Origin: DATAGZ01 sp036263455 | GTDB lineage: Bacteria > Pseudomonadota > Alphaproteobacteria > Dongiales > Dongiaceae | Assembly (NCBI GenBank): GCA_036263455.1 | Contig: DATAGZ010000002.1 | Span: 1 to 64,000, forward strand | Reading direction: 5' to 3' | DNA length: 64,000 bases | Part shown: positions 1 to 8,707 of the stretch, one piece after another | Position numbering within the stretch: position 1 is the first letter of the stretch | How the letters are laid out: each line of letters starts with the position of its first letter | The notes under the pieces: model-generated | Told to the model about the DNA's origin: nothing | The model's input: the letters and a program-made list of their open reading frames with translations, nothing else | Databases searched by the model: none | Translations under genes and position numbers: made by a program

Positions 1-477
1 GAGTTCGATCAGACGGAAGACGGCCATGTTCGGCACCATAATCGTGCGGGTCCCAACAGCTACCAGACCGGCCTCGTCGGCACGATCGGTGGCTTCAAGG
101 TCGGCGGCAACTTCCAGTTGCTGGACTTCGGCCTTGGCAAGGGTTCGGACAATTGGACGGCCGGCGGCGGCGTGACGTACAACGTCGATGCCTGGACGGT
201 CGGCTTCCAGTATGCCCACCAGCAGGTCAGCGTTGGTCTGAACAACCTGTTTGACGAGTTCGATGGTGTGGATTTCGTGACCGGTCTCGACCGTTCCGAT
301 GACCGCTTCGTCCTGTCGGGCGACTACGTCCTCGGGCCTGGAATCGACGTGAGTGCGAGCGTTGGTTACACCACGACCACCTTCAATGACAATGTCCGGG
401 AAGTGGGTCTGCAGGCAGACCGTAGCAACCCGTACGACTCGTTCGAAGTCGGAATCGGCACGAATATTAAGTTCTAA
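1..477 (+). CDS. Porin, C-terminal part (5' end outside window)
   Basis: The frame is open from base 1 and ends at a TAA, giving 158 residues without a start, so the gene begins left of the window. The translation alternates polar and hydrophobic residues in repeated short strands (for example GFKVGGNFQLLDFGLGKG and VGFQYAHQQVSVGLNNL) and ends in ...NIKF. A terminal Phe in an amphipathic last strand is the outer-membrane beta-barrel signal read by the BAM machinery. Family knowledge suggests a general diffusion porin of the Gram-negative porin type; substrate specificity cannot be read. A strong terminator follows directly, so the gene is the end of its transcript. Confidence 0.8.
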   Translation, partial: EFDQTEDGHVRHHNRAGPNSYQTGLVGTIGGFKVGGNFQLLDFGLGKGSDNWTAGGGVTYNVDAWTVGFQYAHQQVSVGLNNLFDEFDGVDFVTGLDRSDDRFVLSGDYVLGPGIDVSASVGYTTTTFNDNVREVGLQADRSNPYDSFEVGIGTNIKF

Positions 478-500
478 GCTTTCGCAAGAAAGTGAAACTG

Positions 501-528
501 AAAGGGCGCCTTCGGGCGCCCTTTTTTT
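501..528 (+). terminator. Rho-independent terminator of the porin gene
   Basis: A perfect 7-bp stem GGGCGCC / GGCGCCC (504-510 and 515-521) with a UUCG tetraloop (511-514) is followed by seven T (522-528). It lies 24 bases after the porin stop. The stem is also preceded by AAA, extending pairing into the T run. Confidence 0.88.
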
Positions 529-731
529 ATGCCAATCGGCGGAGGCGGCCTGCTGGGGAACTCGCGGAGGAAAATGCGTCGAAAAGCCACATGCACGGCT
601 CGGACTCACGTCAATAAGGGAGAGCGCCTTGCCCCTCGTCGGTCCTCGAGTTGTCCGCATTAATGCCGGAAGCGATCGCATTCGCAATCGCGGAATATCT
701 CCGTCCCAATGGGGCGCGGGCAGTGGCGAGA

Positions 732-1964
732 TTATTCCGCAGCTTCGGTTGTGCGGGCAGAGGTGGTGGCGTGCTGGCGTTCCCAATCCACCATGTAATC
801 GCGGGTGATCGGAAGCGTATTTACGCCTTTAGCCATCTGAATCTGCATGACCATGTTGTAGTCGTAGCGGAAAGAGAGTTCGCTGCCGATCAGATAAAAT
901 TCCCACATGCGACAGAAGCGCTCGTCATAAATTTCGGTAATCTCGGCGCGATGATTTTCGAAATTTTTACGCCAGGCCTTGAGTGTCTCGGCATAATGCA
1001 GGCGCAGGATCTCGACATCGGTGACCCAGAGCCGGGTCCGCTCGATATGCGGCAGGACCTCGGAAAGCGCGGGAGAATAGCCGCCCGGGAAAATATATTT
1101 GCGCAGCCAAGCATTGGTATAGCCCGGCCCGTCGCGCCTGCCAATGGAATGGAGCAGGGCCACGCCATTGGGGGCGAGCAATTCATCGACCTTGCCGAAG
1201 AATTCCGGATAATGCTTGAGCCCGACATGCTCAAACATGCCGACCGAGACGATACGGTCGAACTGGCCCGTCTCGTTGCGGTAATCCTGGAGCTTGAAGG
1301 TAACGCGCCGGTCGAGCCCCTGCTCGCGCGCGCGCGCTTGCGCCACGACCAGCTGTTCCTGCGAGAGCGTCACGCCAACGATTTCGACATCGGCGAGCGA
1401 AGCGAGATAAAGGCCGAGCCCGCCCCACCCGCATCCGATATCGAGGATGCGCTGTCCGGATTTGACGGCGAGTTTCGCGGCAATGTGGCGCATCTTGGCG
1501 CGTTGGGCCTCGGCCAGGCTCGCAGCGGGATTGGCGAAATAGGCACAGGAATATTGCATGCTCTCATCGAGGAAAAGCGTGAAAAGCCTGCGCGACAGGT
1601 CGTAATGATGCGCGACATGGGTCCGCGCGATGCCGACCGGATTATTCTGATGCCACCAGCGCAAGAGCCGATTGAGCGCGGAGAGCCACCTTTGACTCCA
1701 GGCATTGCTGAGATGATCGGTGTTGGCGAAGGCCAAATTCATGAAGTCGTAGAGCGTTCCCTGGGCGATGACGAGGCGGCCATCCATGTAGGCTTCGCCG
1801 ACCTTGAGCCAGGGATTGACGAAGGCCGACCAGGAGGTCCAGGCATCCTTGACCTCGATCGTGACCGGCGTGCCCGTCTTGTCGCCGAAACGCTGCGACC
1901 GACCGCCCTGGATCAGGGTCAGATCTCCCTTTTTAATACCCTGTTTCAGCAACCAGCCCAGCAT
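732..1964 (-). CDS. cfa: Cyclopropane-fatty-acyl-phospholipid synthase (SAM-dependent)
   Basis: The product transfers a methylene from S-adenosylmethionine to double bonds of membrane phospholipid acyl chains, acting on the cytoplasmic face of the inner membrane. The sequence has the CFA/mycolic acid synthase layout: an N-terminal segment LGWLLKQGIKKGDLTLI, a HYDLS-type motif, an MQYSCAYF block and the SAM-binding motif LDIGCGWGG. I placed the start at the ATG at 1964 because the residues from there match the usual family N-terminus and GGTGGA lies upstream. The frame stays open to other candidates (ATG 1979, ATG 2018, TTG 2027), giving up to 431 aa. It stands alone, facing the porin terminator. 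Confidence 0.9.
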   Translation of the reverse strand: MLGWLLKQGIKKGDLTLIQGGRSQRFGDKTGTPVTIEVKDAWTSWSAFVNPWLKVGEAYMDGRLVIAQGTLYDFMNLAFANTDHLSNAWSQRWLSALNRLLRWWHQNNPVGIARTHVAHHYDLSRRLFTLFLDESMQYSCAYFANPAASLAEAQRAKMRHIAAKLAVKSGQRILDIGCGWGGLGLYLASLADVEIVGVTLSQEQLVVAQARAREQGLDRRVTFKLQDYRNETGQFDRIVSVGMFEHVGLKHYPEFFGKVDELLAPNGVALLHSIGRRDGPGYTNAWLRKYIFPGGYSPALSEVLPHIERTRLWVTDVEILRLHYAETLKAWRKNFENHRAEITEIYDERFCRMWEFYLIGSELSFRYDYNMVMQIQMAKGVNTLPITRDYMVDWERQHATTSARTTEAAE

Positions 1965-2153
1965 CGCGCGTCCACCCATCCCCCATGTTGCGTAGCTCAG
2001 AGTATGACGTCGCGCCATGCCCGTCAACAGCCGCCAAGCTTCCTCGTTCCAGTGTAAAATTATTTACGGATGGCCTGGCCGCGCACGCGATTGTGAAGCA
2101 ACACACCGGCTTGTGAATGGCCGCGCCGCACCAATCCTGCCATAGAGTAAACC

Positions 2154-2669
2154 ATGCGACACGCCTGGATTTGGTCGATTCTTATGCTCCTCACCGGTTG
2201 CGCCTATGGCCCTTATGATGATTATCAAGAATATGGCGATGACGAATATTACGACGCGCCCTGGGTTCGTGATCACCACCCCCACGATTACTGGCGCGAT
2301 TACCGCCACCATTACGACGGCCGGCCTTATCCGAACGGGCCCAAGCCGCCGCCGCACCATCACCCGCCCCAGCCCGACGGCCCGACGAACCCTGGAAATC
2401 CAGGGCCGCATCACCAGCCCCAGCCCGGGCCCACGCCGCAGCCGCAAAATCAGCCTGGACCTATGCCGGCGCCAGCGCCTCAGCCGCATCCAAGGCACGC
2501 GCCCCCACCGCCTGTTCCGCAACCCCACCAACCCGGACCCATGCCGACACCTCCTGCGCCCGTACCCGAACCACCGAAGCCGATGCCGGGGCCATCGGCA
2601 CCCTTGCCCGCAGTGCCAGAGCCTTCTACCCCTCCAGCCTGCCCGCCGGGGCAGACCACCTGTAGTTGA
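2154..2669 (+). CDS. Proline-rich putative lipoprotein
   Basis: A 171-aa product with a short lipoprotein signal: hydrophobic WSILMLLTGC with lipobox L13-T-G-C16. It is followed by a Tyr/Asp/His-rich stretch (about residues 17-55) and then a low-complexity tail of more than 100 residues made mostly of Pro with His, Gln and Ala. I recognise no family. The tail should be extended and could span periplasm or contact peptidoglycan, but that is inference. A long open frame exists on the opposite strand here; the lipobox, and the same-strand neighbour 51 bases downstream, favour the plus strand. Confidence 0.6.
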   Translation: MRHAWIWSILMLLTGCAYGPYDDYQEYGDDEYYDAPWVRDHHPHDYWRDYRHHYDGRPYPNGPKPPPHHHPPQPDGPTNPGNPGPHHQPQPGPTPQPQNQPGPMPAPAPQPHPRHAPPPPVPQPHQPGPMPTPPAPVPEPPKPMPGPSAPLPAVPEPSTPPACPPGQTTCS

Positions 2670-2720
2670 ATCCAAATAGAACCACTTCCCTTCGGCCTTG
2701 AACCGCTCTACACCGTCGGC

Positions 2721-3464
2721 ATGCGTTTCGGTCCCCTCATCGCCCATCGCGGCGCTTCGGCTCATGCCCCGGAAAACACCATCGCGGCCTTTCGTGCCGC
2801 GGCAGCAAGCGGTGTCGGCTGGATCGAATGCGACGCGACGATCACGCGCGACCGCGCCGTCGTTCTTTTCCACGACGATACGCTCGAACGCACCAGCGAC
2901 GGCATGGGGCTTCTCGTCGAGAAGAACTGGTCTGACGTTTCTGCCCTGGATGCGGGAAGCTGGTTCTCGTCCGCTTTCAGGGGCGAGCGAATCCCCTTGC
3001 TGCGCGAGGCGGTCGATGTGTGGGGCCAACTGGGGCTGAGAGCCAATATCGAGATCAAGGTCGCGCCCGGCCTGGACGCCGAGACCGCCCGTTGCGTCAT
3101 GGCGGAGCTTGCCGCGCACTGGCCCGGAGACCGGGAACCTCCCCTGATATCGAGTTTCTCGCGCGAGGCGCTGGGCGTGGCGCGGGACATGCAGCGAGCC
3201 ATGCCGCGCGGCCTGCTGCTCGAGGACCATCCCGGCGATTGGCGCGACCTCGCGCGCTCCCTCGAGGTGGTCTCGATCCATTGCTGGGAGGAAACCCTGA
3301 CCGAGGAATGGGCGCGCGCGATCAAGGATGACGGTTATGGCTTGGCGGTCTACACCCTCAACGATGCGGCCAAGGCTCGGGAAATGTTTCGCCGGGGCGC
3401 CGACGCGATTTTTACCGATCGGCCGGAAGAAATGGCCGCTTCTTTTCCACAAACACGCATCTGA
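2721..3464 (+). CDS. ugpQ: Glycerophosphodiester phosphodiesterase
   Basis: Hydrolyses glycerophosphodiesters to glycerol-3-phosphate and an alcohol. The 247-aa sequence carries the GDPD TIM-barrel signature at its start: AHRGAS (H9-R10), PENT (17-20), the metal ligands E36 and D38, and H51-D52. No signal peptide is visible, so it is likely cytoplasmic like UgpQ. The length matches the family. It stands between a lipoprotein and a flavoprotein on the same strand with short gaps, so it may be co-transcribed, but no pathway link is evident. Confidence 0.92.
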   Translation: MRFGPLIAHRGASAHAPENTIAAFRAAAASGVGWIECDATITRDRAVVLFHDDTLERTSDGMGLLVEKNWSDVSALDAGSWFSSAFRGERIPLLREAVDVWGQLGLRANIEIKVAPGLDAETARCVMAELAAHWPGDREPPLISSFSREALGVARDMQRAMPRGLLLEDHPGDWRDLARSLEVVSIHCWEETLTEEWARAIKDDGYGLAVYTLNDAAKAREMFRRGADAIFTDRPEEMAASFPQTRI

Positions 3465-3527
3465 ACGGAAGAAATTCCCATGAGCCTCTATTGTCCTCGC
3501 TGCGCGACCCTGCCATAGTGCCCGGAT

Positions 3528-4928
3528 ATGAAAAGCCTTAACGCGATTTTACTGTCCGGCCAGGAAGTTCTTCCCCTGATCGAGGGGGGCAAGGGTATTT
3601 CGGTTTCCAATGGGGAATCGTCAGGCGCCTGGGCCGCGGCGGGTGCCGTCGGGACCTTTTCCGGCGTCAACGCCGATTCCTACGACGAGAATGGCAAGCT
3701 CATCCCGCAGATCTATCGCGGCAAGACCCGGCGCGAGCGGCACGAGGAACTCGTCGCCTACGCCATTCGCGGCGGCATCGCCCAGGCGCGCCTCGCCTAC
3801 GATATGGCGGGCACGCGCGGGCGCATCCACATGAATGTCCTTTGGGAGATGGCTGCATCGGAGCGCGTGCTTCACGGCGTCCTGGAAGGGGCCAAAGGCA
3901 TCATCCACGGCGTGACATGTGGGGCGGGCATGCCCTATCGGATCGCCGAAATCTGCGCCAAATACGGCATACATTATTATCCGATCGTCTCTTCGGCGCG
4001 CGCTTTCCGCGCATTGTGGAAGCGGGCCTATCATAAGTTCCGCGACCTGCTGGGCGGAGTCGTCTACGAAGATCCCTGGCGCGCCGGCGGGCATAACGGC
4101 CTGTCCAATAGCGAAGACCCCAACCGTCCGGAAGACCCATACCCGCGCGTGCGCGAGCTGCGCGGAGTGATGCGGGAGGAATGCCAGCTCGCTGATACGC
4201 CGATCATCATGGCGGGAGGAATCTGGTATCTGCGCGAATGGGCGGACTGGATCGACAATTCCGAGCTTGGCCCGGTAGCCTTCCAATTCGGCACGCGTCC
4301 CCTCCTGACCAAGGAAAGCCCCATTTCAGATGCCTGGAAGAAGCGGCTGCTCCAGCTCAAGGAAGGCGATGTCTATCTTAATCGCTTCAGCCCGACGGGC
4401 TTTTATTCCTCGGCGGTGAGCAACGCCTTTCTCGACGAACTGCGCGGCCGCTCCGAGCGCCAGGTCGCCTTCAGCCACACCCCGGTTGGCGAGCACGTCG
4501 CCCCCTTTGCCGTGGGCGCGCGAGGCCGGCTGGTCTATCTCACCGAAGCCGATCGAAAGCAGGCCAAACAATGGGTCCAGGAGGGGTATGACGAGGCCAT
4601 GCGTACACCGGACTCGACCTTGGTCTTCGTGACCTCGGAGCAGCAGAATGAAATTCTGACCGATCAAATCAATTGCATGGGCTGTCTGTCCGCCTGCCAG
4701 TTTTCCAACTGGTCGCAGAACGAGCAGGGCACGACCGGCAAGCGGGCCGATCCGCGCTCTTTTTGCATTCAAAAGACCCTGCAGGAAATCAGCCATTCGG
4801 ATGACGTCGACCATCAATTGATGTTCGCCGGACATAATGCCTATCGATTCGGCAGCGATCCCTTTTATGCCAACGGCCACGTTCCTTCCGTGAAGGAACT
4901 GGTCGCCCGCCTGCAAACCGGCGATTGA
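3528..4928 (+). CDS. Nitronate monooxygenase-like flavoprotein (NPD family)
   Basis: The 466-aa product resembles the nitronate monooxygenase/2-nitropropane dioxygenase TIM-barrel FMN family: VSNGESSGAWAAAG near the N-terminus, GVTCGAGMPYRIAE, and IIMAGGIWYLREWADW before GPVAFQFGTRPLL, which is the usual FMN phosphate region. It is longer than standard enzymes (about 330-380 aa). The extra C-terminal part has CMGCLSAC (C383, C386, C390) and C413, which could bind metal or an Fe-S cluster. The substrate is not deducible; family members oxidise nitronates or act as flavin-dependent reductases. Confidence 0.75.
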   Translation: MKSLNAILLSGQEVLPLIEGGKGISVSNGESSGAWAAAGAVGTFSGVNADSYDENGKLIPQIYRGKTRRERHEELVAYAIRGGIAQARLAYDMAGTRGRIHMNVLWEMAASERVLHGVLEGAKGIIHGVTCGAGMPYRIAEICAKYGIHYYPIVSSARAFRALWKRAYHKFRDLLGGVVYEDPWRAGGHNGLSNSEDPNRPEDPYPRVRELRGVMREECQLADTPIIMAGGIWYLREWADWIDNSELGPVAFQFGTRPLLTKESPISDAWKKRLLQLKEGDVYLNRFSPTGFYSSAVSNAFLDELRGRSERQVAFSHTPVGEHVAPFAVGARGRLVYLTEADRKQAKQWVQEGYDEAMRTPDSTLVFVTSEQQNEILTDQINCMGCLSACQFSNWSQNEQGTTGKRADPRSFCIQKTLQEISHSDDVDHQLMFAGHNAYRFGSDPFYANGHVPSVKELVARLQTGD

Positions 4929-5018
4929 GCCGCTGCCGAAAGGGGCGTGCCGCCGCCCTCGGCAGACCGGCAGCGACTTATGTATTTTCAGGGGTCGCCG
5001 CGATTGCTATTTTGACCC

Positions 5019-5564
5019 ATGCTTACGCTGCCAAATCTGCTCACCCTGACGCGCATCGCCATTATTCCGCCGCTCCTCCTGCTGACCTCGAGCGCGAGTC
5101 CGTTTCTCCATACAATTGCCCTTGTTATCTATGCCCTGGCGTGCATCACGGATTATTTCGACGGCTATATCGCCAGGCGATTCCAGTCAGTATCACCGCT
5201 CGGCCGTTTCCTTGATCCGATTGCCGACAAGCTGCTCGTGGCGGCCCTGCTGTTGGTCCTGGTTGCGCGGCGCGACATCAGCGGCTGGCAGGTCCTGCCG
5301 GCAACGATCATTCTGTGCCGCGAGATCCTGGTCTCCGGCCTGCGCGAGTTCTTGGCCGAGCTCCGCGTCGGGCTCCCGGTCAGCCTGCTGGCCAAATGGA
5401 AGACGGCGGCGCAGATGGTTGCCCTGGGGTTTCTCGTGGCAGCGCCAGCCTGGCCCGTCGCGGAATTGCCGGGAATTGTCTTGTTGTGGGTATCGGCGGT
5501 GGTCACGTTGGTGACTGGCTACGATTATCTGCGCCACGGGCTTCGCCATATGGATGCGTCATGA
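5019..5564 (+). CDS. pgsA: CDP-diacylglycerol-glycerol-3-phosphate 3-phosphatidyltransferase
   Basis: Makes phosphatidylglycerophosphate from CDP-diacylglycerol and sn-glycerol-3-phosphate, the committed step to phosphatidylglycerol and cardiolipin. The 181-aa membrane protein contains the full CDP-alcohol phosphotransferase motif: D45-x2-D48-G49-x2-A52-R53-x8-G62-x3-D66-x3-D70, flanked by hydrophobic helices. Length is typical. The stop overlaps the start of mobB by 4 bases (ATGA), so the two are translationally coupled. In this class pgsA often sits beside molybdopterin genes such as moaE/moaD; here it is mobB-moeA. Confidence 0.95.
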   Translation: MLTLPNLLTLTRIAIIPPLLLLTSSASPFLHTIALVIYALACITDYFDGYIARRFQSVSPLGRFLDPIADKLLVAALLLVLVARRDISGWQVLPATIILCREILVSGLREFLAELRVGLPVSLLAKWKTAAQMVALGFLVAAPAWPVAELPGIVLLWVSAVVTLVTGYDYLRHGLRHMDAS

Positions 5565-6067
5565 AAATCCTCGGCCTAGCGGGCTGGAGCAATTCCGGCA
5601 AGACGCATTTGCTGACCCGCCTATTGCCAGCCATGAAGCGGCGGGGCCTGGCGATTTCCACGATCAAGCACGCGCATCATTCTTTCGACATCGACCAGCC
5701 TGGCAAGGATTCCCACGCTCACCGCCAGGCGGGCGCGCGCGAGGTGCTTATTTCCTCGCGCAAGCGCTGGGCGCTCATGCACGAGCTCGAAGAAAGCGAG
5801 AGCGAGCCCAGCGCAAACGAATTGGTGCGCAAGCTTGCCCCGGTCGATCTCGTCCTCATCGAAGGGTTCAAGCGGGAACGTCATCCCAAGATCGAAGTCC
5901 ATAATCCATCGCTCGGCCTGCCCCTGCTCGCCGGGAGCGATCCAACCATCCTGGCCGTAATCAGCCCCGTACCCGTCGCCGCACCCGTGCCCTGCTTTCA
6001 TCCCGACGATTTCGATGCGCTGGTCGATTTTCTGTGCCAGCGGCTCGACCTGCCGTGGCACAGCTAA
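5561..6067 (+). CDS. mobB: Molybdopterin-guanine dinucleotide biosynthesis adaptor MobB
   Basis: A 168-aa GTP-binding protein that assists MobA in attaching GMP to molybdopterin. The start is the ATG overlapping the pgsA stop (ATGA). A P-loop, GWSNSGKT (8-15), lies right at the N-terminus, and residues such as TIKHAHH and DLVLIEGFKRERHPKIEV are typical of MobB. The coding frame is open further upstream inside pgsA, but those residues are not MobB-like. It is followed by moeA with overlap, forming a molybdenum cofactor unit. Confidence 0.94.
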   Translation: MKILGLAGWSNSGKTHLLTRLLPAMKRRGLAISTIKHAHHSFDIDQPGKDSHAHRQAGAREVLISSRKRWALMHELEESESEPSANELVRKLAPVDLVLIEGFKRERHPKIEVHNPSLGLPLLAGSDPTILAVISPVPVAAPVPCFHPDDFDALVDFLCQRLDLPWHS

Positions 6068-7305
6068 GCGACGATTGCTTCGCGGGCGCGGCGCGGCTGA
6101 TGCCACTCGCCGAGGCGCTCCGCTCATTGGAGAAGCTTCCGCTCCTCGCCGCGAGCGAGGATGTGCCGCTCGAGCAGGCGGCCTTCCGCTTCGCCGCCGC
6201 CGACATCTCCACGTCGATCGATGTGCCGGGCCACACCAACGCCGCCGTCGATGGCTATGCCGTCGCGCATGCGGCCCTCGATCCCACCGGCGAGACCCGC
6301 CTCAAAGTGATGGGACGGGCGAGCGCCGGTCATCCTTATGAAGGAGCCGAAGGCGTGGTGCGCATTTTCACCGGAGCGGTCCTGCCGGACAGGTGCGATA
6401 CGATTGTCATGCAGGAGGATTGCCGCGAGGAGAATGGCGCGGTCATTGTGCCGCCCGGCATCACGCGCGGCGCGAATGTACGCCAACGCGGCGAGGATGT
6501 GCGGGCAGGCAGGCGCATCATCGCCGCGGGTCAACGGCTGCTGCCGCAACACCTGGCGCTTGCCGCGGCCTGCGGCATGACCCGGCTCGCGGTACGGGTT
6601 CCCTTGCGCGTGGGGCTGTTCTCAACCGGCGACGAGGTGCGCGAGACGGAGCGGAATCCGGGCCAGGTTTTCGATTCCAACCGCATACTTCTCCGCGCCC
6701 TGCTGGAGCGCTGGGGCATGCGGCCGGTCGATCTCGGCCTGCTTACCGACACGCGCGGGACCATCGCCGCGGCGCTGCAGGAGGCCGCCCTCGGCGTGGA
6801 TCTTTTGATCACCTCTGGGGGCGTCTCGACCGGCGAGGAGGATCATGTCCGAGCGGCGATCGAGGAAATTGGAACGCTGCATTTCTGGCGGCTGGCCATC
6901 AAGCCCGGCAGGCCGGTAGCACTCGGCCAGATCGCCACGCCGCGCCTGGGCGTGCCGATCGTGGGCCTGCCGGGCAACCCGGTGGCGGTCTTCATCAACA
7001 TGGTCCAGCTGGTGCGGCCGATCCTCATGCGCCTCTCCGGCGCGACGCTCGCGCCGCCGACGCTTTTTCCTGCCAAGGCGGGCTTCTCCTGGAGGAAAAA
7101 GCCGGGACGGCGCGAATGGCTGCGCGTCTCCGTCACGGGCCGTACGGCGGACGGCCTCCCCCTGCTTGGCCTCTTCCCGCGCGACGGGGCGGGCATTATC
7201 AGTTCGCTCACCGAGAGCGACGGGCTGGTCGAACTCGCGGAGGATTGCCGCGGCGTCTCGGAAGGCGCGCGCGTGGATTTCCTGCCTTATGCAGAGTGCT
7301 GGTGA
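6034..7305 (+). CDS. moeA: Molybdopterin molybdenumtransferase MoeA
   Basis: Inserts molybdate into adenylated molybdopterin. Seen in order: NAAVDGYA (69-76), IFTGAVLP, STGDE (197-201), the MoCF-biosynthesis motif TSGGVSTGEEDHV (260-272), IKPGRP and GLPGNPVA, then the C-terminal domain IV. The 423-aa form uses a GTG at 6034 inside mobB; an ATG at 6100 would give a 401-aa protein starting MPLAEALRSL, which matches family N-termini equally well. Neither has a convincing Shine-Dalgarno. MobB-MoeA coupling implies active molybdoenzymes elsewhere in the genome. Confidence 0.94.
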   Translation: MPAARPAVAQLSDDCFAGAARLMPLAEALRSLEKLPLLAASEDVPLEQAAFRFAAADISTSIDVPGHTNAAVDGYAVAHAALDPTGETRLKVMGRASAGHPYEGAEGVVRIFTGAVLPDRCDTIVMQEDCREENGAVIVPPGITRGANVRQRGEDVRAGRRIIAAGQRLLPQHLALAAACGMTRLAVRVPLRVGLFSTGDEVRETERNPGQVFDSNRILLRALLERWGMRPVDLGLLTDTRGTIAAALQEAALGVDLLITSGGVSTGEEDHVRAAIEEIGTLHFWRLAIKPGRPVALGQIATPRLGVPIVGLPGNPVAVFINMVQLVRPILMRLSGATLAPPTLFPAKAGFSWRKKPGRREWLRVSVTGRTADGLPLLGLFPRDGAGIISSLTESDGLVELAEDCRGVSEGARVDFLPYAECW

Positions 7306-7423
7306 GCGGTAATAGGAACCTATGTGTCCCTATAGCCTATGGCAGATCCGGTTGACATCTTCGCTTAGAGAAACCAATTGTTCATCCGGCCGCTATACAA
7401 TCGCTCATTCGATCAACTTTGGA

Positions 7424-8434
7424 TTAATTTAGACTCTCATGTTCGTATTGCCTTAAGGCTTCATCGAACCGTTCGGTGAAATCGTCGGGGAGATCAAAAG
7501 TCAATGTAAAATGAACGACTAACGGATTTTTGACTGTTCCTCCATGATGCGTTTCGATCATTGCCACCACCTCATCAAGGTTCTTAGGGATCTCAGCTAA
7601 TTTAACTGCATTGGATCCGATTGCGTTCATCAAGACCGTTCGCAAGGCTTCGCCCTCTACGGGAATGTGCGCAAAACGCAAGGACTCTTCAAAATCGACA
7701 ATGACGGCCAGAGCATCCCGAATCAGTACGCAAACGTCGTGCATTTCTTCGATATCGCCGGGCTCCCCAGGTACTCCCAAGCTTGCAGTCAGCCGATCCA
7801 TGAGGCCCACGAGCGGGCCCATAAGGTTCGACATAGTATGAGTGCATTCCTGTATCCAATTGAAGAACTGGTCGCGTTGGACGCGAGGCCGTGGGCTGTA
7901 GTAATGGCCCGCCTGGAGGTTTTTAAGACGTTTGAAATGTCGCTTGTTCAGATACCGCATCAGCTCCGCGACAAAGCGAAATTCCCATCCTTTAGGTTTG
8001 TCGATAACGATGCGTTGAATAATAGGGGGATAACTCGAAATCCAATCCAGGGAAGCCATCTCCGTCTCGTATCGAATACGATCTCCCCGAGTCCCTAATT
8101 CACGAGCGGCGCGTTCCTCATGGTCCTTTCGCCAAGCGAAGAGTAGTTCGGCCGGGTACCTCTGCTCGTCCCGATCAATCTGTACATGGCAATTTCGACA
8201 AAGCCAGATACCATTCGTGATTGACGCGCGTGTCCCGTCTGACATAGTCGTATCGTAGCGTGCCGCCCCAGGCTGCGCACCCATAATATGCGCGGCCTCA
8301 CCAATCGTCGTCGCTTTCGCTGGGTCGCTGTTCGGGCCAACCGTATGAGCGCCACAGTCAGGATTCGAGCACTGGAAGCGCGCTCGTCTTGCAAGTGTAT
8401 CAGTCGTAGCTTTGGAAAAGTCTGGAGCCACCAT
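7424..8434 (-). CDS. HNH endonuclease-like protein with C-terminal helical domain
   Basis: The 336-aa product (ATG at 8434; the frame is open to 8527) has an N-terminal HNH/zinc module: C22 and C27 (CSNPDC), EAAHI (H49), N74 in ITNGI, and CRNCH (C79, C82, H83). The remaining roughly 230 residues form a mostly helical region I do not recognise, containing FFNWIQECTHTMSNLMGPL. The gene visibly uses more A/T and less biased codons than its neighbours. It lies just downstream of tRNA-Ser, a usual integration spot, so horizontal acquisition and a defence or DNA-cleavage role are plausible. No partner gene or integrase is present. Confidence 0.7.
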   Translation of the reverse strand: MVAPDFSKATTDTLARRARFQCSNPDCGAHTVGPNSDPAKATTIGEAAHIMGAQPGAARYDTTMSDGTRASITNGIWLCRNCHVQIDRDEQRYPAELLFAWRKDHEERAARELGTRGDRIRYETEMASLDWISSYPPIIQRIVIDKPKGWEFRFVAELMRYLNKRHFKRLKNLQAGHYYSPRPRVQRDQFFNWIQECTHTMSNLMGPLVGLMDRLTASLGVPGEPGDIEEMHDVCVLIRDALAVIVDFEESLRFAHIPVEGEALRTVLMNAIGSNAVKLAEIPKNLDEVVAMIETHHGGTVKNPLVVHFTLTFDLPDDFTERFDEALRQYEHESLN

Positions 8435-8561
8435 TACTCTTAAATACACAGTCGCGTTTTCATATTCTAGGTCATCCGCGGCGTTCTTGACTGTCCCCCT
8501 CTGACTCGGCAATGGCTTGCAAAGCAAGAGAGCGTAGTAGCTGTCAAATTCTGCTCTGAAC

Positions 8562-8651
8562 TGGCGGAGGGAGCGGGATTCGAACCCGCGACACGGTTGC
8601 CCGTGTACACACTTTCCAGGCGTGCGCCTTCAACCACTCGGCCACCCCTCC
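8562..8651 (-). tRNA. tRNA-Ser (anticodon GGA)
   Basis: A complete 90-nt class II tRNA on the minus strand. The acceptor stem GGAGGGG pairs with TCCCTCC, with discriminator G and an encoded CCA. The anticodon arm is CACGC-CTGGAAA-GTGTG, giving anticodon GGA. There is a long variable arm, as expected for serine tRNA, and a T arm GCGGG-TTCGAAT-CCCGC. It reads UCC/UCU codons. Confidence 0.97.
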
Positions 8652-8707
8652 ATTGCCGCGAACCTAGCCAAGCCCTATACTCCTGGCAAGCCACTTTGGG
8701 GAGAATT

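Noticed and set aside
651..2057. A 468-codon plus-strand frame across the cfa gene.
   Set aside because: The minus strand encodes a clear CFA synthase with SAM motif; the plus frame has no recognisable domain and is a GC-rich shadow.
2064..3452. A 462-codon minus-strand frame opposite the lipoprotein and glycerophosphodiesterase.
   Set aside because: The plus strand gives a clear GDPD motif set; the antisense product is low-complexity arginine-rich.
7305..8562. A search for a direct repeat of the tRNA-Ser 3' end that would mark an attachment site.
   Set aside because: I did not find a second copy of GATTCGAACCCG or its complement near 7.3-7.5 kb; only the tRNA copy is seen.
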